From Candidatus Aenigmatarchaeota archaeon (GTDB lineage: Archaea > EX4484-52 > B79-G9), in contig JAGLIP010000035.1 of NCBI GenBank assembly GCA_023142905.1, forward strand, positions 1 through 7,811: a DNA stretch of 7,811 bases, given 5' to 3'. The notes below the pieces were generated by a model. That model had not been told where the DNA came from and ran no database searches. It saw only the letters and a list, made by a program, of their open reading frames with translations. The position numbers and the translations under genes are program-made. Below, piece by piece: positions 1 to 5,556 of this stretch; position 1 is the first letter of the stretch; the number at the start of each line of letters is the position of its first letter.

Positions 1-177
1 ACTCTTGGGCTTAATGGTGTTATGTTCAAATACACCGGCGGTATCTCTAGTGGTGCCGGTTGGGTCGGGGATGTAAAAAATATGGAGCTATCAACAGATA
101 AGCTGAAAAAAACAGGATGGAAACCAAAATACACCTCAAAAGAATCAGTTGTAAAAACAGTTCAATCAATAATTTAA
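1..177 (+). CDS. NAD-dependent nucleotide-sugar epimerase/dehydratase, C-terminal end (partial)
   Basis: This is the last 58 codons of a gene that begins before the window, read in frame 1 and ending in TAA at 175-177. The visible tail contains FKYTGG, then GWVGDVKNMELSTDKLKKTGW, then KPKYTS and a short helix. That series is characteristic of the C-terminus of extended short-chain dehydrogenases of the UDP-glucose 4-epimerase (GalE)-like group. In these enzymes the G-W-x-GDV segment lies in the substrate-binding domain and the W-K-P segment closes the fold. The NAD-binding Rossmann part and the catalytic YxxxK are outside the window, so the exact sugar cannot be inferred. The gene ends only 17 nt before the atpB ATG on the same strand, with no room for a separate promoter, so the two are probably co-transcribed. 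Family assignment is fairly secure; specific activity is not. Confidence 0.8.
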   Translation, partial: TLGLNGVMFKYTGGISSGAGWVGDVKNMELSTDKLKKTGWKPKYTSKESVVKTVQSII

Positions 178-194
178 AAAAATAAGTGAATGCT

Positions 195-1544
195 ATGCAG
201 GAATACAAAACCGTATCTCAAATAAAAAATCCTCTTGTTTTTGTGAAAAACACAAAAAATGTAGGTTTGGGGGAACAGGTAAAAGTAAAGACCCCCGACA
301 ACACAACAAGACTTGGTGAAGTGCTTTCAATACAGGATGATTTATGTGTTGTTGAAGTGTTTGAAGGTGTTGACGGTCTTGATATTGAAAAAACAAGTGT
401 TGTTTTTCTTGGAGATTCGTACAAGATAGGGCTTTCAAAAGATATGCTTGGTGGTGTTTTTGACGGCCTCGGCAGGCCAAAAGACATAGAATTTGCTATT
501 GATGTTGAAAAAGACATTAAAGGCGAAGTAATTAATCCTTATTTTCGTGCAGTCCCGGATGAATTTGTGGAAACCGGAGTCTCTGTAATAGATGGTCTTA
601 CAACCCTTATTCGTGGCCAGAAACTTCCTGTTTTTTCACATGCGGGTATGAACCACAACCTGCTTTTGGCAGAGATTGCAAAAAATATCACCGACTCAAA
701 CAAAAAAGAGCAGATAGTCATCTTCGCAGCTATGGGTGCCACAAACAGGGAAGCTGATTTCTTTGAGAAATTTTTTGAGAAAACAGGCGCCCTAAACAAA
801 CTTATTATGATTTTAAATCATGCCCACGATCCTGCAATGGAGAGAATAGTAACCCCGCGGGTTGCACTTACAACCGCAGAGTATTTTGCATGGGAATTAA
901 AAAAAGATGTTCTTGTTATTTTAGGGGATATGACCAACTACGCAAACGCGCTTCGCGAGCTTTCATCTTCAAAAGAAGAAGTTCCGGGAAGATTCGGATA
1001 CCCAACATACCTTTACAGTGATCTTGCATCCATTTACGAGCGAACCGGCAGAATAAAAGAAAATAAAGGTTCAATAACGCAGCTAATATATCTTACAATG
1101 CCTGACGGGGATATAACCCATCCGGTTCCTGATCTTTCAGGATACATCACAGAAGGGCAAATCATACTTTCACCAACACTCAAGAAAAAAGGCATATTCC
1201 CGCCAATAAACATAATACCTTCCCTTTCACGAATGATGCACAAAGGCATTGGTGAAAAATACACGCAAGACGCGCATATGCAACTTTCAAACCAAATATA
1301 CAGCGCATACTCTGAAGGCCTACGCCTTGAAAGCCTAATGAGTGTTGTCGGTGAAGACGCACTTACAGCGCGGGATAAAAAATACATCGAATTCAAAAAA
1401 AACTTTGAAGTTCGGTTCATAAATCAGAAAGAAAAAAGAACAATAAAGCAAACGCTCTTTTTGGGCTGGCGGCTTTTATCCATCATACCTAAAGAAGAAC
1501 TCACAAAAATAGAAAAAAAATATATTGAAAAATACATGGAGTGA
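195..1544 (+). CDS. atpB: A-type ATP synthase subunit B (non-catalytic)
   Basis: Subunit B alternates with catalytic subunit A in the A1 hexamer of the archaeal membrane ATP synthase. The protein starts with the family N-terminus (MQEYKTVSQI, then PLVFV) when read from ATG at 195. A GTG at 186 would add only three residues. GTGA at 186-189 is a weak Shine-Dalgarno match for the ATG. The protein is 449 residues, near the usual ~460. The P-loop position is degenerate (PVFSHAGMNHN, residues 145-155), as expected for the non-catalytic subunit. Other family landmarks are VIFAAMGATNREADFF, ERIVTPRVALTTAEY, DMTNYANALRE, KEEVPGRFGYP, MPDGDITHPVPDLSGYITEGQ and the ATP synthase alpha/beta signature PPINIIPSLS at 336-345. 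It overlaps atpD by 4 nt. Unusually, the gene before it is an epimerase, not atpA. Identification is very secure. Confidence 0.97.
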   Translation: MQEYKTVSQIKNPLVFVKNTKNVGLGEQVKVKTPDNTTRLGEVLSIQDDLCVVEVFEGVDGLDIEKTSVVFLGDSYKIGLSKDMLGGVFDGLGRPKDIEFAIDVEKDIKGEVINPYFRAVPDEFVETGVSVIDGLTTLIRGQKLPVFSHAGMNHNLLLAEIAKNITDSNKKEQIVIFAAMGATNREADFFEKFFEKTGALNKLIMILNHAHDPAMERIVTPRVALTTAEYFAWELKKDVLVILGDMTNYANALRELSSSKEEVPGRFGYPTYLYSDLASIYERTGRIKENKGSITQLIYLTMPDGDITHPVPDLSGYITEGQIILSPTLKKKGIFPPINIIPSLSRMMHKGIGEKYTQDAHMQLSNQIYSAYSEGLRLESLMSVVGEDALTARDKKYIEFKKNFEVRFINQKEKRTIKQTLFLGWRLLSIIPKEELTKIEKKYIEKYME

Positions 1545-2185
1545 TTTTTATTAGCTTCAATGAAAACACACCCAAAACAAGAACCTCACTTCTCGAATTA
1601 AGGAATAAAAGAAAAATCGCCTCCTTTGGTCTTGAAATATTGAAAGACAAAGAAGATGCATTACTGTCAGAATTTCTTGAAGTTATAAAACAAGCAAAAA
1701 ACGCGCGTACACATCTTTCCAATAACCTTTCTTTAGGCTCTAATGCACTTGCCCGCGCAGAAAATTGGTTGGGTCCAAACAACACAGAAAGTATTGCCGC
1801 ATCAACAACACCCCAAAAAAACATACTTGTCGATGAAAAAAACATAATGGGGACAACCGTGCCAAAAATAAGCACAAAAAACCTGAAAAGAGATTTGTTC
1901 GCGCGGGGATACAACCTTCACGACACAACAGAATCAATTGACACGGCTGCTGATTTTTTTGAAACTTCTCTTGACTACGCCCTTCGTGTAGGTGAAGAAG
2001 AAACAAGCGCGCAAATACTCGCAGAACAAATCACAAACACCCGAACAAAAACAAACGCTCTTGAAAAAATAATAATTCCTGAAATATTCAATAATGAGAA
2101 AAAAATAAGAGCTAACTTAAATGAAACAGAGCGGCAGGAAACTGCCAAAATAAAAAGAATAAAAAAAATACTTAAGAAAACTTAA
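1541..2185 (+). CDS. atpD: A-type ATP synthase subunit D (central stalk)
   Basis: Subunit D is the long coiled coil of the central rotor shaft that transmits rotation between the membrane ring and the A1 head. The 214-residue product matches the family length (~205-220). It has the typical N-terminal helix (KTRTSLLELRNKRKIASFG, then LEILKDKEDALLSEF), a middle globular part, and a C-terminal helix with the hallmark NALEKIIIP at 172-180 followed by a charged coil ending in KRIKKILKKT. GTG at 1541 overlaps the atpB stop in the arrangement GTGA, suggesting translational coupling. A near-complete Shine-Dalgarno motif, GGAGTGAT at 1538-1545, covers this GTG. It is better spaced for an ATT codon at 1550, so the true start is uncertain by three codons. 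No in-frame ATG is available nearby. The stop overlaps that of the converging nac gene. Confidence 0.94.
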   Translation: MIFISFNENTPKTRTSLLELRNKRKIASFGLEILKDKEDALLSEFLEVIKQAKNARTHLSNNLSLGSNALARAENWLGPNNTESIAASTTPQKNILVDEKNIMGTTVPKISTKNLKRDLFARGYNLHDTTESIDTAADFFETSLDYALRVGEEETSAQILAEQITNTRTKTNALEKIIIPEIFNNEKKIRANLNETERQETAKIKRIKKILKKT

Positions 2186-2514
2186 TTGTTGGATAAAAGA
2201 AGTATTGCCTCTGCAAGATCGCCTTTTGTCTTCTCAAGCGTGTCTGTCGCCTCTTTTTCAGTTGAGCCTGTCTGTTCCACAACCATTGCAACATCATCTT
2301 TTGAAAAAGGCCCGTTTGTTTTTTCTTCCACAACACCAGATACCTGAAAAGAATCATTGCCCATCATATTTATTTTTTGCACTGCCGGGCTTGTAATTAC
2401 AATATCCTTATCTTGACATCGAATAATCACTTCACGGGCGTCTATCTCTTCTGTTTTCATGCCCATTTGGCGCATCATTTTTTCCATTTGTTTAGGATTC
2501 ATATTTCCAAGCAT
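2182..2514 (-). CDS. nac: Nascent polypeptide-associated complex protein (archaeal NAC)
   Basis: Archaeal NAC is a small homodimeric chaperone that binds ribosomes and emerging polypeptide chains. The 110-residue protein has the usual methionine-rich archaeal start (MLGNMNPKQMEKMMRQMGM). This leads into a NAC beta-barrel domain (about 20-64, with EVIIRCQDKDIVI, SPAVQKINMMG and SFQVSG). It ends in a C-terminal UBA domain (about 71-110, with KDDVAMVVEQTGSTEKEAT and GDLAEAILLL). The start is supported by GGTGAT just upstream (2518-2523). Its TAA overlaps the atpD TAA, which lies on the other strand. A small unrecognised gene lies 61 nt upstream on the same strand, and the two could share a transcript. 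Length and domain order are normal. Confidence 0.95.
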   Translation of the reverse strand: MLGNMNPKQMEKMMRQMGMKTEEIDAREVIIRCQDKDIVITSPAVQKINMMGNDSFQVSGVVEEKTNGPFSKDDVAMVVEQTGSTEKEATDTLEKTKGDLAEAILLLSNN

Positions 2515-2517
2515 ATA

Positions 2518-2523
2518 ATCACC
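2518..2523 (-). promoter_or_regulatory. Shine-Dalgarno site of nac
   Basis: On the minus strand this reads GGTGAT, an exact complement of the AUCACC near the 3' end of archaeal 16S rRNA. It lies 3 nt before the ATG at 2512-2514. This supports that ATG over the internal ATG four codons later and shows that the nac message has a leader. Confidence 0.7.
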
Positions 2524-2575
2524 AACACATAATATTATTTAATTTTCATTAAGTAACTATTAATCAAAATATTCT

Positions 2576-2881
2576 TTAACTTATGCCCGAATTTACCGTA
2601 GCAATTAAGTTCTTTTGTTTAAGACCCTCATTAACTTCTGTGTTTTTATAAATAATAAACCCCGTGTGCGGATATTTTATCAATAAGTTACCACAAAATT
2701 CAACAACCGGATTAGAATATCTGGGTTTATCTGAATAATCCATATGTTGGCTAGTGGATAAACCATAATTAGAACTCCCTAATGGAACCACACCCAAGAA
2801 AGAAAATACATCTGTATGTGTTTCGTTCATTTGAGGAATTTCTTTTCCGAAAATTTTGGAATATACAACATCTAAAAACAT
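2576..2881 (-). CDS. Hypothetical protein, 101 aa, unrecognised family
   Basis: I do not recognise this protein. It is 101 residues from ATG at 2881, beginning MFLDVVYSKIFGKEIPQMNE and ending TEVNEGLKQKNLIATVNSGIS. A longer reading from 2920 would add 13 residues, but the ATG at 2881 has a strong GGTGAG ribosome binding site 6 nt upstream, which decides the start and argues that the gene is real. No signal peptide or membrane segment is evident. There is a proline- and serine-containing middle (VVPLGSSNYGLSTSQHMDYS) and a more hydrophobic stretch (NLLIKYPHTGFIIYKN) that could be a small beta hairpin. It holds one cysteine and no metal-binding pattern. It lies 61 nt upstream of nac on the same strand and is divergent from the tctA-like gene. 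Its base composition looks more AT-rich than atpB or DP2. Function is unknown. Confidence 0.6.
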   Translation of the reverse strand: MFLDVVYSKIFGKEIPQMNETHTDVFSFLGVVPLGSSNYGLSTSQHMDYSDKPRYSNPVVEFCGNLLIKYPHTGFIIYKNTEVNEGLKQKNLIATVNSGIS

Positions 2882-2887
2882 ATAATA

Positions 2888-2893
2888 CTCACC
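2888..2893 (-). promoter_or_regulatory. Shine-Dalgarno site of the 101-aa hypothetical gene
   Basis: The minus strand reads GGTGAG, then a 6-nt spacer (tattat), then ATG at 2879-2881. The match to the anti-Shine-Dalgarno sequence and the spacing are both good. It selects the 101-residue reading over the longer one from 2920, which has no such motif. Confidence 0.7.
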
Positions 2894-2900
2894 AAATATT

Positions 2901-2918
2901 GATGTTTCACAAAACATC
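2901..2918. promoter_or_regulatory. Palindrome GATGTTT-CACA-AAACATC, possible operator
   Basis: This is a perfect inverted repeat with 7-bp arms and a 4-nt centre. It lies just upstream of the ribosome binding site of the 101-aa gene, between it and the AT-rich presumed promoter region that also serves the divergent tctA-like gene. In archaea, repressors often bind palindromes near the transcription start. A leader hairpin or chance are alternatives. No regulator gene is visible nearby. Confidence 0.35.
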
Positions 2919-2964
2919 ATTAAATTACTTATTACTTATTAATTAAAAAATAAATAATATTTTC

Positions 2965-2972
2965 TTTAATAT
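2965..2972 (+). promoter_or_regulatory. TATA-like box of the tctA-like gene (leaderless promoter)
   Basis: The sequence TTTAATAT is centred about 27 nt before the ATG at 2996, and no Shine-Dalgarno motif lies in between. In archaea, transcription starts about 25 nt after the centre of the TATA box, so this spacing predicts an mRNA beginning at or next to the start codon. The surrounding 60 nt are very AT-rich, so the exact box is uncertain. Confidence 0.45.
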
Positions 2973-2995
2973 CTTAAACATACAAAAATAAAAAC

Positions 2996-4186
2996 ATGTT
3001 TTTTGAAATCATTTTATTTATCGCCGCAGGTGTCATTGTGGGGACCTTCACGGGCCTCATTCCAGGGATTCATGTGAACATGATTGCGGCGTTTGTTCTT
3101 GGTTTTTCATTAAATGAATATCCTCTTTTTCTTGGGGCGTTCCTTATTTCACTTGGCGTGACTCACAGTTTTGTTGATTTCATACCAAGCATATATTTAG
3201 GCGCGCCAGATCCATCAACTGCATTGGCTGTTCTTCCGGGCCACAAATACCTTCTTCGCGGTCATGCGCATATGGCAATTTTTTTAAGTGTGGTTGGGGG
3301 CGTTGTTGCGATATTTCTGCTTCTTTTATCCCTACCAATAATATTTGCTTTCCTACCCCAAACATATGCTGCCCTTAAAGGAACCATACCTCTATTGCTT
3401 TTTTGTATAATGACATACATGATATTACTTGAAAAAAACAAAAAAGCCGCATTTTTGGTGTTCGCGCTTTCAGGAATTCTCGGAATACTGTCATTCAAAA
3501 CATATTTGAATGAAACACAGATATTTACCGCACTTCTTTCAGGGCTTTTTGGATTAAGCACAATCGCCACAACAGCAGCGCACAACACCAAAGCGCCAAA
3601 ACAGTCACTTGCTGCAAACACCCCTGCAAAAGATGCAGTTGTTGGTGGTTTCCTTGGATTTCTTGCAGGGCTTGCAGCAGGTATACTTCCGGCAATCGGA
3701 AGCTCTCAATCCGCAATCCTTATGAACAACCTTGCAGGCAAGAAAGGCGCAAGAAAATACATTATCTCTCTTGGCGCAATAAACACAATAAACATACTGC
3801 TTTCTGTTCTTGCAATTTATTTGATTGGCCGTTCAAGAAGCGGTATTGCTGTAGCTGTTGAAGGATTGTTTGAGATGGTCTCCATGAATGATGTGTTATT
3901 TTTTGTAGGTGTTGGTATTTTATCAACCGCCTTTGCTGCCACAACCACAATACACATTTCAAAAAAAATATCAAAAAACATGATTCGCATAAATTACAAA
4001 AAATTAAATTGTGGTGTTTTTGTGTTTCTTTTGGCATCTATTCTTATTATCTCGGGCAGTCTTGGAATTTTGGTTGCGCTCACGGGCATGTTTTTGGGAA
4101 TTTACGCACAAATTGTTCGCGTGAAAAAAAGCCTGCTTTTAGGTGCGCTTGTTGTTCCTGTTTTTCTGGTATTTATCGGACTTTGA
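2996..4186 (+). CDS. TctA-family (DUF112, archaeal COG1784-like) membrane protein
   Basis: This 396-residue integral membrane protein has about ten hydrophobic segments along its whole length. Two internal copies of the same motif, GTFTGLIPGI at 16-25 and GFLAGLAAGI at 221-230, show the two-repeat fold of the tripartite tricarboxylate transporter permease family. The segment GAPDPSTALAVLPGHKYLLRG at 69-89 is typical of the archaeal branch, and the second repeat continues into LPAIGSSQSA. Bacterial TctA works with a small membrane protein TctB and a periplasmic binding protein TctC. Neither is encoded here, as is usual for archaeal relatives, so the substrate and even a transport role are unproven. 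Transcription appears leaderless from a TATA-like box 27 nt upstream. The gene is divergent from the 101-aa gene and convergent with pfkB across a long gap. The family call is secure. Confidence 0.85.
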   Translation: MFFEIILFIAAGVIVGTFTGLIPGIHVNMIAAFVLGFSLNEYPLFLGAFLISLGVTHSFVDFIPSIYLGAPDPSTALAVLPGHKYLLRGHAHMAIFLSVVGGVVAIFLLLLSLPIIFAFLPQTYAALKGTIPLLLFCIMTYMILLEKNKKAAFLVFALSGILGILSFKTYLNETQIFTALLSGLFGLSTIATTAAHNTKAPKQSLAANTPAKDAVVGGFLGFLAGLAAGILPAIGSSQSAILMNNLAGKKGARKYIISLGAINTINILLSVLAIYLIGRSRSGIAVAVEGLFEMVSMNDVLFFVGVGILSTAFAATTTIHISKKISKNMIRINYKKLNCGVFVFLLASILIISGSLGILVALTGMFLGIYAQIVRVKKSLLLGALVVPVFLVFIGL

Positions 4187-4236
4187 TTGACAACACACAT
4201 AACTAAAAATAAAAACACACATGCCTTTTTGTTAAC

Positions 4237-4263
4237 TTCATACACCCCCCTATTTCCTGTGGA
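4237..4263 (-). repeat. ORB-like repeat, copy 1
   Basis: This is the first copy of a 27-bp perfect direct repeat. On the minus strand it reads TCCACAGGAAATAGGGGGG and continues TGTATGAA. In this copy the preceding bases extend the dyad to TTCC-ACA-GGAA. Archaeal origin recognition boxes have a TTCC...GGAA dyad, contacted by the Orc1/Cdc6 winged helix, followed by a G-string contacted by its AAA+ domain. Both parts are present in the right order and orientation. Confidence 0.6.
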
Positions 4264-4286
4264 ACTTATACAACCCATATATAAGT
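4264..4286. repeat. Inverted repeat ACTTATA / TATAAGT beside ORB-like copy 1
   Basis: The arms are perfect 7-bp inverted repeats at 4264-4270 and 4280-4286, separated by 9 nt (caacccata). The right arm overlaps a CATATATAAG motif that also looks like an archaeal TATA box. It abuts the first ORB-like repeat directly. It could be an easily melted part of an origin, a promoter for an untranslated RNA, or chance in AT-rich DNA. Confidence 0.4.
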
Positions 4287-4321
4287 ATTTGCGTTTTTGT
4301 TCACATTATAACGCCATTATA

Positions 4322-4348
4322 TTCATACACCCCCCTATTTCCTGTGGA
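4322..4348 (-). repeat. ORB-like repeat, copy 2
   Basis: This second copy is identical over 27 bp to the one 85 bp earlier and in the same orientation, with flanking bases that differ on both sides. Here the dyad is shorter (CTCCACAGGAA), while the six-G run is unchanged. Sharp conservation boundaries in otherwise unrelated AT-rich sequence imply a protein binding site or recent duplication. The 58-bp spacer is about 28% GC by hand count. Confidence 0.6.
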
Positions 4349-4503
4349 GCCCATAAACAATAATAAAATAAAAAACAACAACAAGCAAACGAATTTAGTT
4401 TTTTCGTGAACAACACAACAGCATGTGAATTAAAAAAGAAGGAATTAATGTATCAAACGAAGTTTTGCAGAACAAAACACAAGAAAAATCACAGATATAT
4501 TAC

Positions 4504-5475
4504 TCATAAGTATTTGTTTAATTCATCCTGAGTAATTGGTTCAATACCTATTTTTTGAAATTGTAATGTCCCGGAAATAATTGCATATTTTGCAGCTTGA
4601 ATTATTTCAACACCTTCTGACAAGAAAGCGCATAAAGTCGCCACAGTTTGATCACCACAGCCAGTTTCATCTTTAGTATTGGGCAGATTAATTTTAGGAA
4701 TTTTAATATATTCCTCATGTTTTTCATTAAAAAAGTAAGCGCCGCCAGCACCCATCGTTATTAATACATTTTGAATTCCTTTTTCAAAAAATATCGAAGC
4801 GGATTTCTTTGCGCTTTCAAAATCAGTAACAGTCACACCCGTTAAAATTTTAGCCTCATGTTCGTTAGGTTTAATCAAAAAAATATTCTTATTCAATAAT
4901 CCAGAATAATTGACATTTTTAACAATTCCGCCAGGATCAAGAACAGACTTTAAATTATATTCTTTAGCTAATTCTAAAGAACGAATGGCTGTTTTCAACG
5001 GTATTTCAAGGGATAATGCTAAAATGCCGCCAGTATGACTTGCGTTTTTAAATAATAGCTGAGAATTATTGATGTCTTCTGAAGAAAAATCATTATTTAT
5101 GCCGGGCAAAACATAGATTTGATTATTTCCGTTTGAATCAACGGGTATGAGCGCAATCCCGGGATATTTTCCGGTTTCTTCAAACTCCAAAATTTTAACG
5201 AAATCTATATTTACCCCACTTTCTTTCAAAGCATTAATTGGTGGTTTCCATAATCCATATGGATCTTTCGAACTTTTTCCAATCATCGCAACATTATTAT
5301 TTTTAGTAAAAGCGGAAATCATTTGGGCAATATTTCTGGACTTACCCCCAGGACCAATCTGGATTTTTCCACCAAAAGATAGTTCTCCATTAGCAATTAT
5401 TTCTGGAACACCCAAACCAACAATATCTGTGTTTAATCCACCAACAACAATTATTGAAATATTTTCATAAACCAT
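4504..5475 (-). CDS. PfkB/ribokinase-family carbohydrate kinase
   Basis: The 323-residue protein has the usual ribokinase-family length and motif order. GGLNTDIVG at 12-20 includes a likely sugar-binding Asp at 17. The first signature region is GPGGKSRN at 41-48. Next come DPGG at 180-183, IKPNEHEAKILTG at 201-213, GAGGAYF at 242-248, and the second PfkB signature DETGCGD at 269-275. Asp275 is the expected catalytic base, and the preceding GCG forms the anion hole (usually GAG). These enzymes transfer phosphate from ATP to a sugar or nucleoside hydroxyl in the cytoplasm. The substrate cannot be told from the motifs. ATG at 5475 was chosen over TTG at 5496 because a TATA box lies 27 nt before it and overlaps the TTG, indicating a leaderless mRNA. 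The gene seems lower in GC than DP2 beside it, which may mean a different origin. Confidence 0.9.
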   Translation of the reverse strand: MVYENISIIVVGGLNTDIVGLGVPEIIANGELSFGGKIQIGPGGKSRNIAQMISAFTKNNNVAMIGKSSKDPYGLWKPPINALKESGVNIDFVKILEFEETGKYPGIALIPVDSNGNNQIYVLPGINNDFSSEDINNSQLLFKNASHTGGILALSLEIPLKTAIRSLELAKEYNLKSVLDPGGIVKNVNYSGLLNKNIFLIKPNEHEAKILTGVTVTDFESAKKSASIFFEKGIQNVLITMGAGGAYFFNEKHEEYIKIPKINLPNTKDETGCGDQTVATLCAFLSEGVEIIQAAKYAIISGTLQFQKIGIEPITQDELNKYL

Positions 5476-5497
5476 ATTTGAAAGATAATAAAGCAAT

Positions 5498-5505
5498 ATT
5501 ATATA
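5498..5505 (-). promoter_or_regulatory. TATA box of the pfkB-like gene (leaderless promoter)
   Basis: The minus strand reads TATATAAT, centred 26-27 nt before the ATG at 5475. There is no Shine-Dalgarno motif in between. This is the textbook spacing for an archaeal leaderless transcript. It indicates that the kinase gene has its own promoter rather than relying on read-through from the DP2 gene upstream. Confidence 0.6.
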
Positions 5506-5556
5506 CTTTTCTTGTTTCTAATAACCAAAGAAGGAAAAATACGAAGAGTATCAAAA

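Larger units (their letters stand above)
4187..4503. other. 317-bp non-coding region with ORB-like repeats (candidate replication origin or Orc1/Cdc6 binding region)
   Basis: No convincing gene, tRNA or CRISPR array is present between the two converging genes. The stretch is AT-rich, and its plus strand is strikingly rich in A and C and poor in G, especially after 4350. It contains the two exact 27-bp ORB-like repeats, an inverted repeat next to the first copy, and a short T-run (TTTTT at about 4225) that might help end transcription of the tctA-like gene. The length is unusual here, since the other intergenic gaps in the window run from overlapping to about 115 bp. The nearby DP2 gene is compatible with an origin. 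The convergent orientation of the flanking genes is not typical of one. Confidence 0.45.

Noticed and set aside
1034..1420. Antisense open frames within atpB, such as a 128-codon minus-strand frame
   Set aside because: They lie wholly inside a strongly conserved gene and show no domain or start signal, so they are shadows of its codon bias.
2918..2920. ATG at 2920 as the start of the hypothetical gene
   Set aside because: It has no ribosome binding site and lies beside the palindrome, whereas ATG 2881 has GGTGAG at ideal spacing.
4237..4348. CRISPR array
   Set aside because: There are only two copies, the 58-bp spacer is too long, and no further units or cas genes are present. The dyad plus G-run fits an ORB-like protein site better.
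4448..4531. Small plus-strand ORF of 27 codons preceded by GAAGGAA
   Set aside because: It is very short, overlaps the 3' end of the kinase gene in antisense, and has low-complexity lysine- and histidine-rich content with no family resemblance. The purine-rich stretch is expected in this A-rich region.
5494..5496. TTG as the start of the kinase
   Set aside because: It lies next to the TATA box, and transcription should begin near ATG 5475. The family N-terminus also begins around there.
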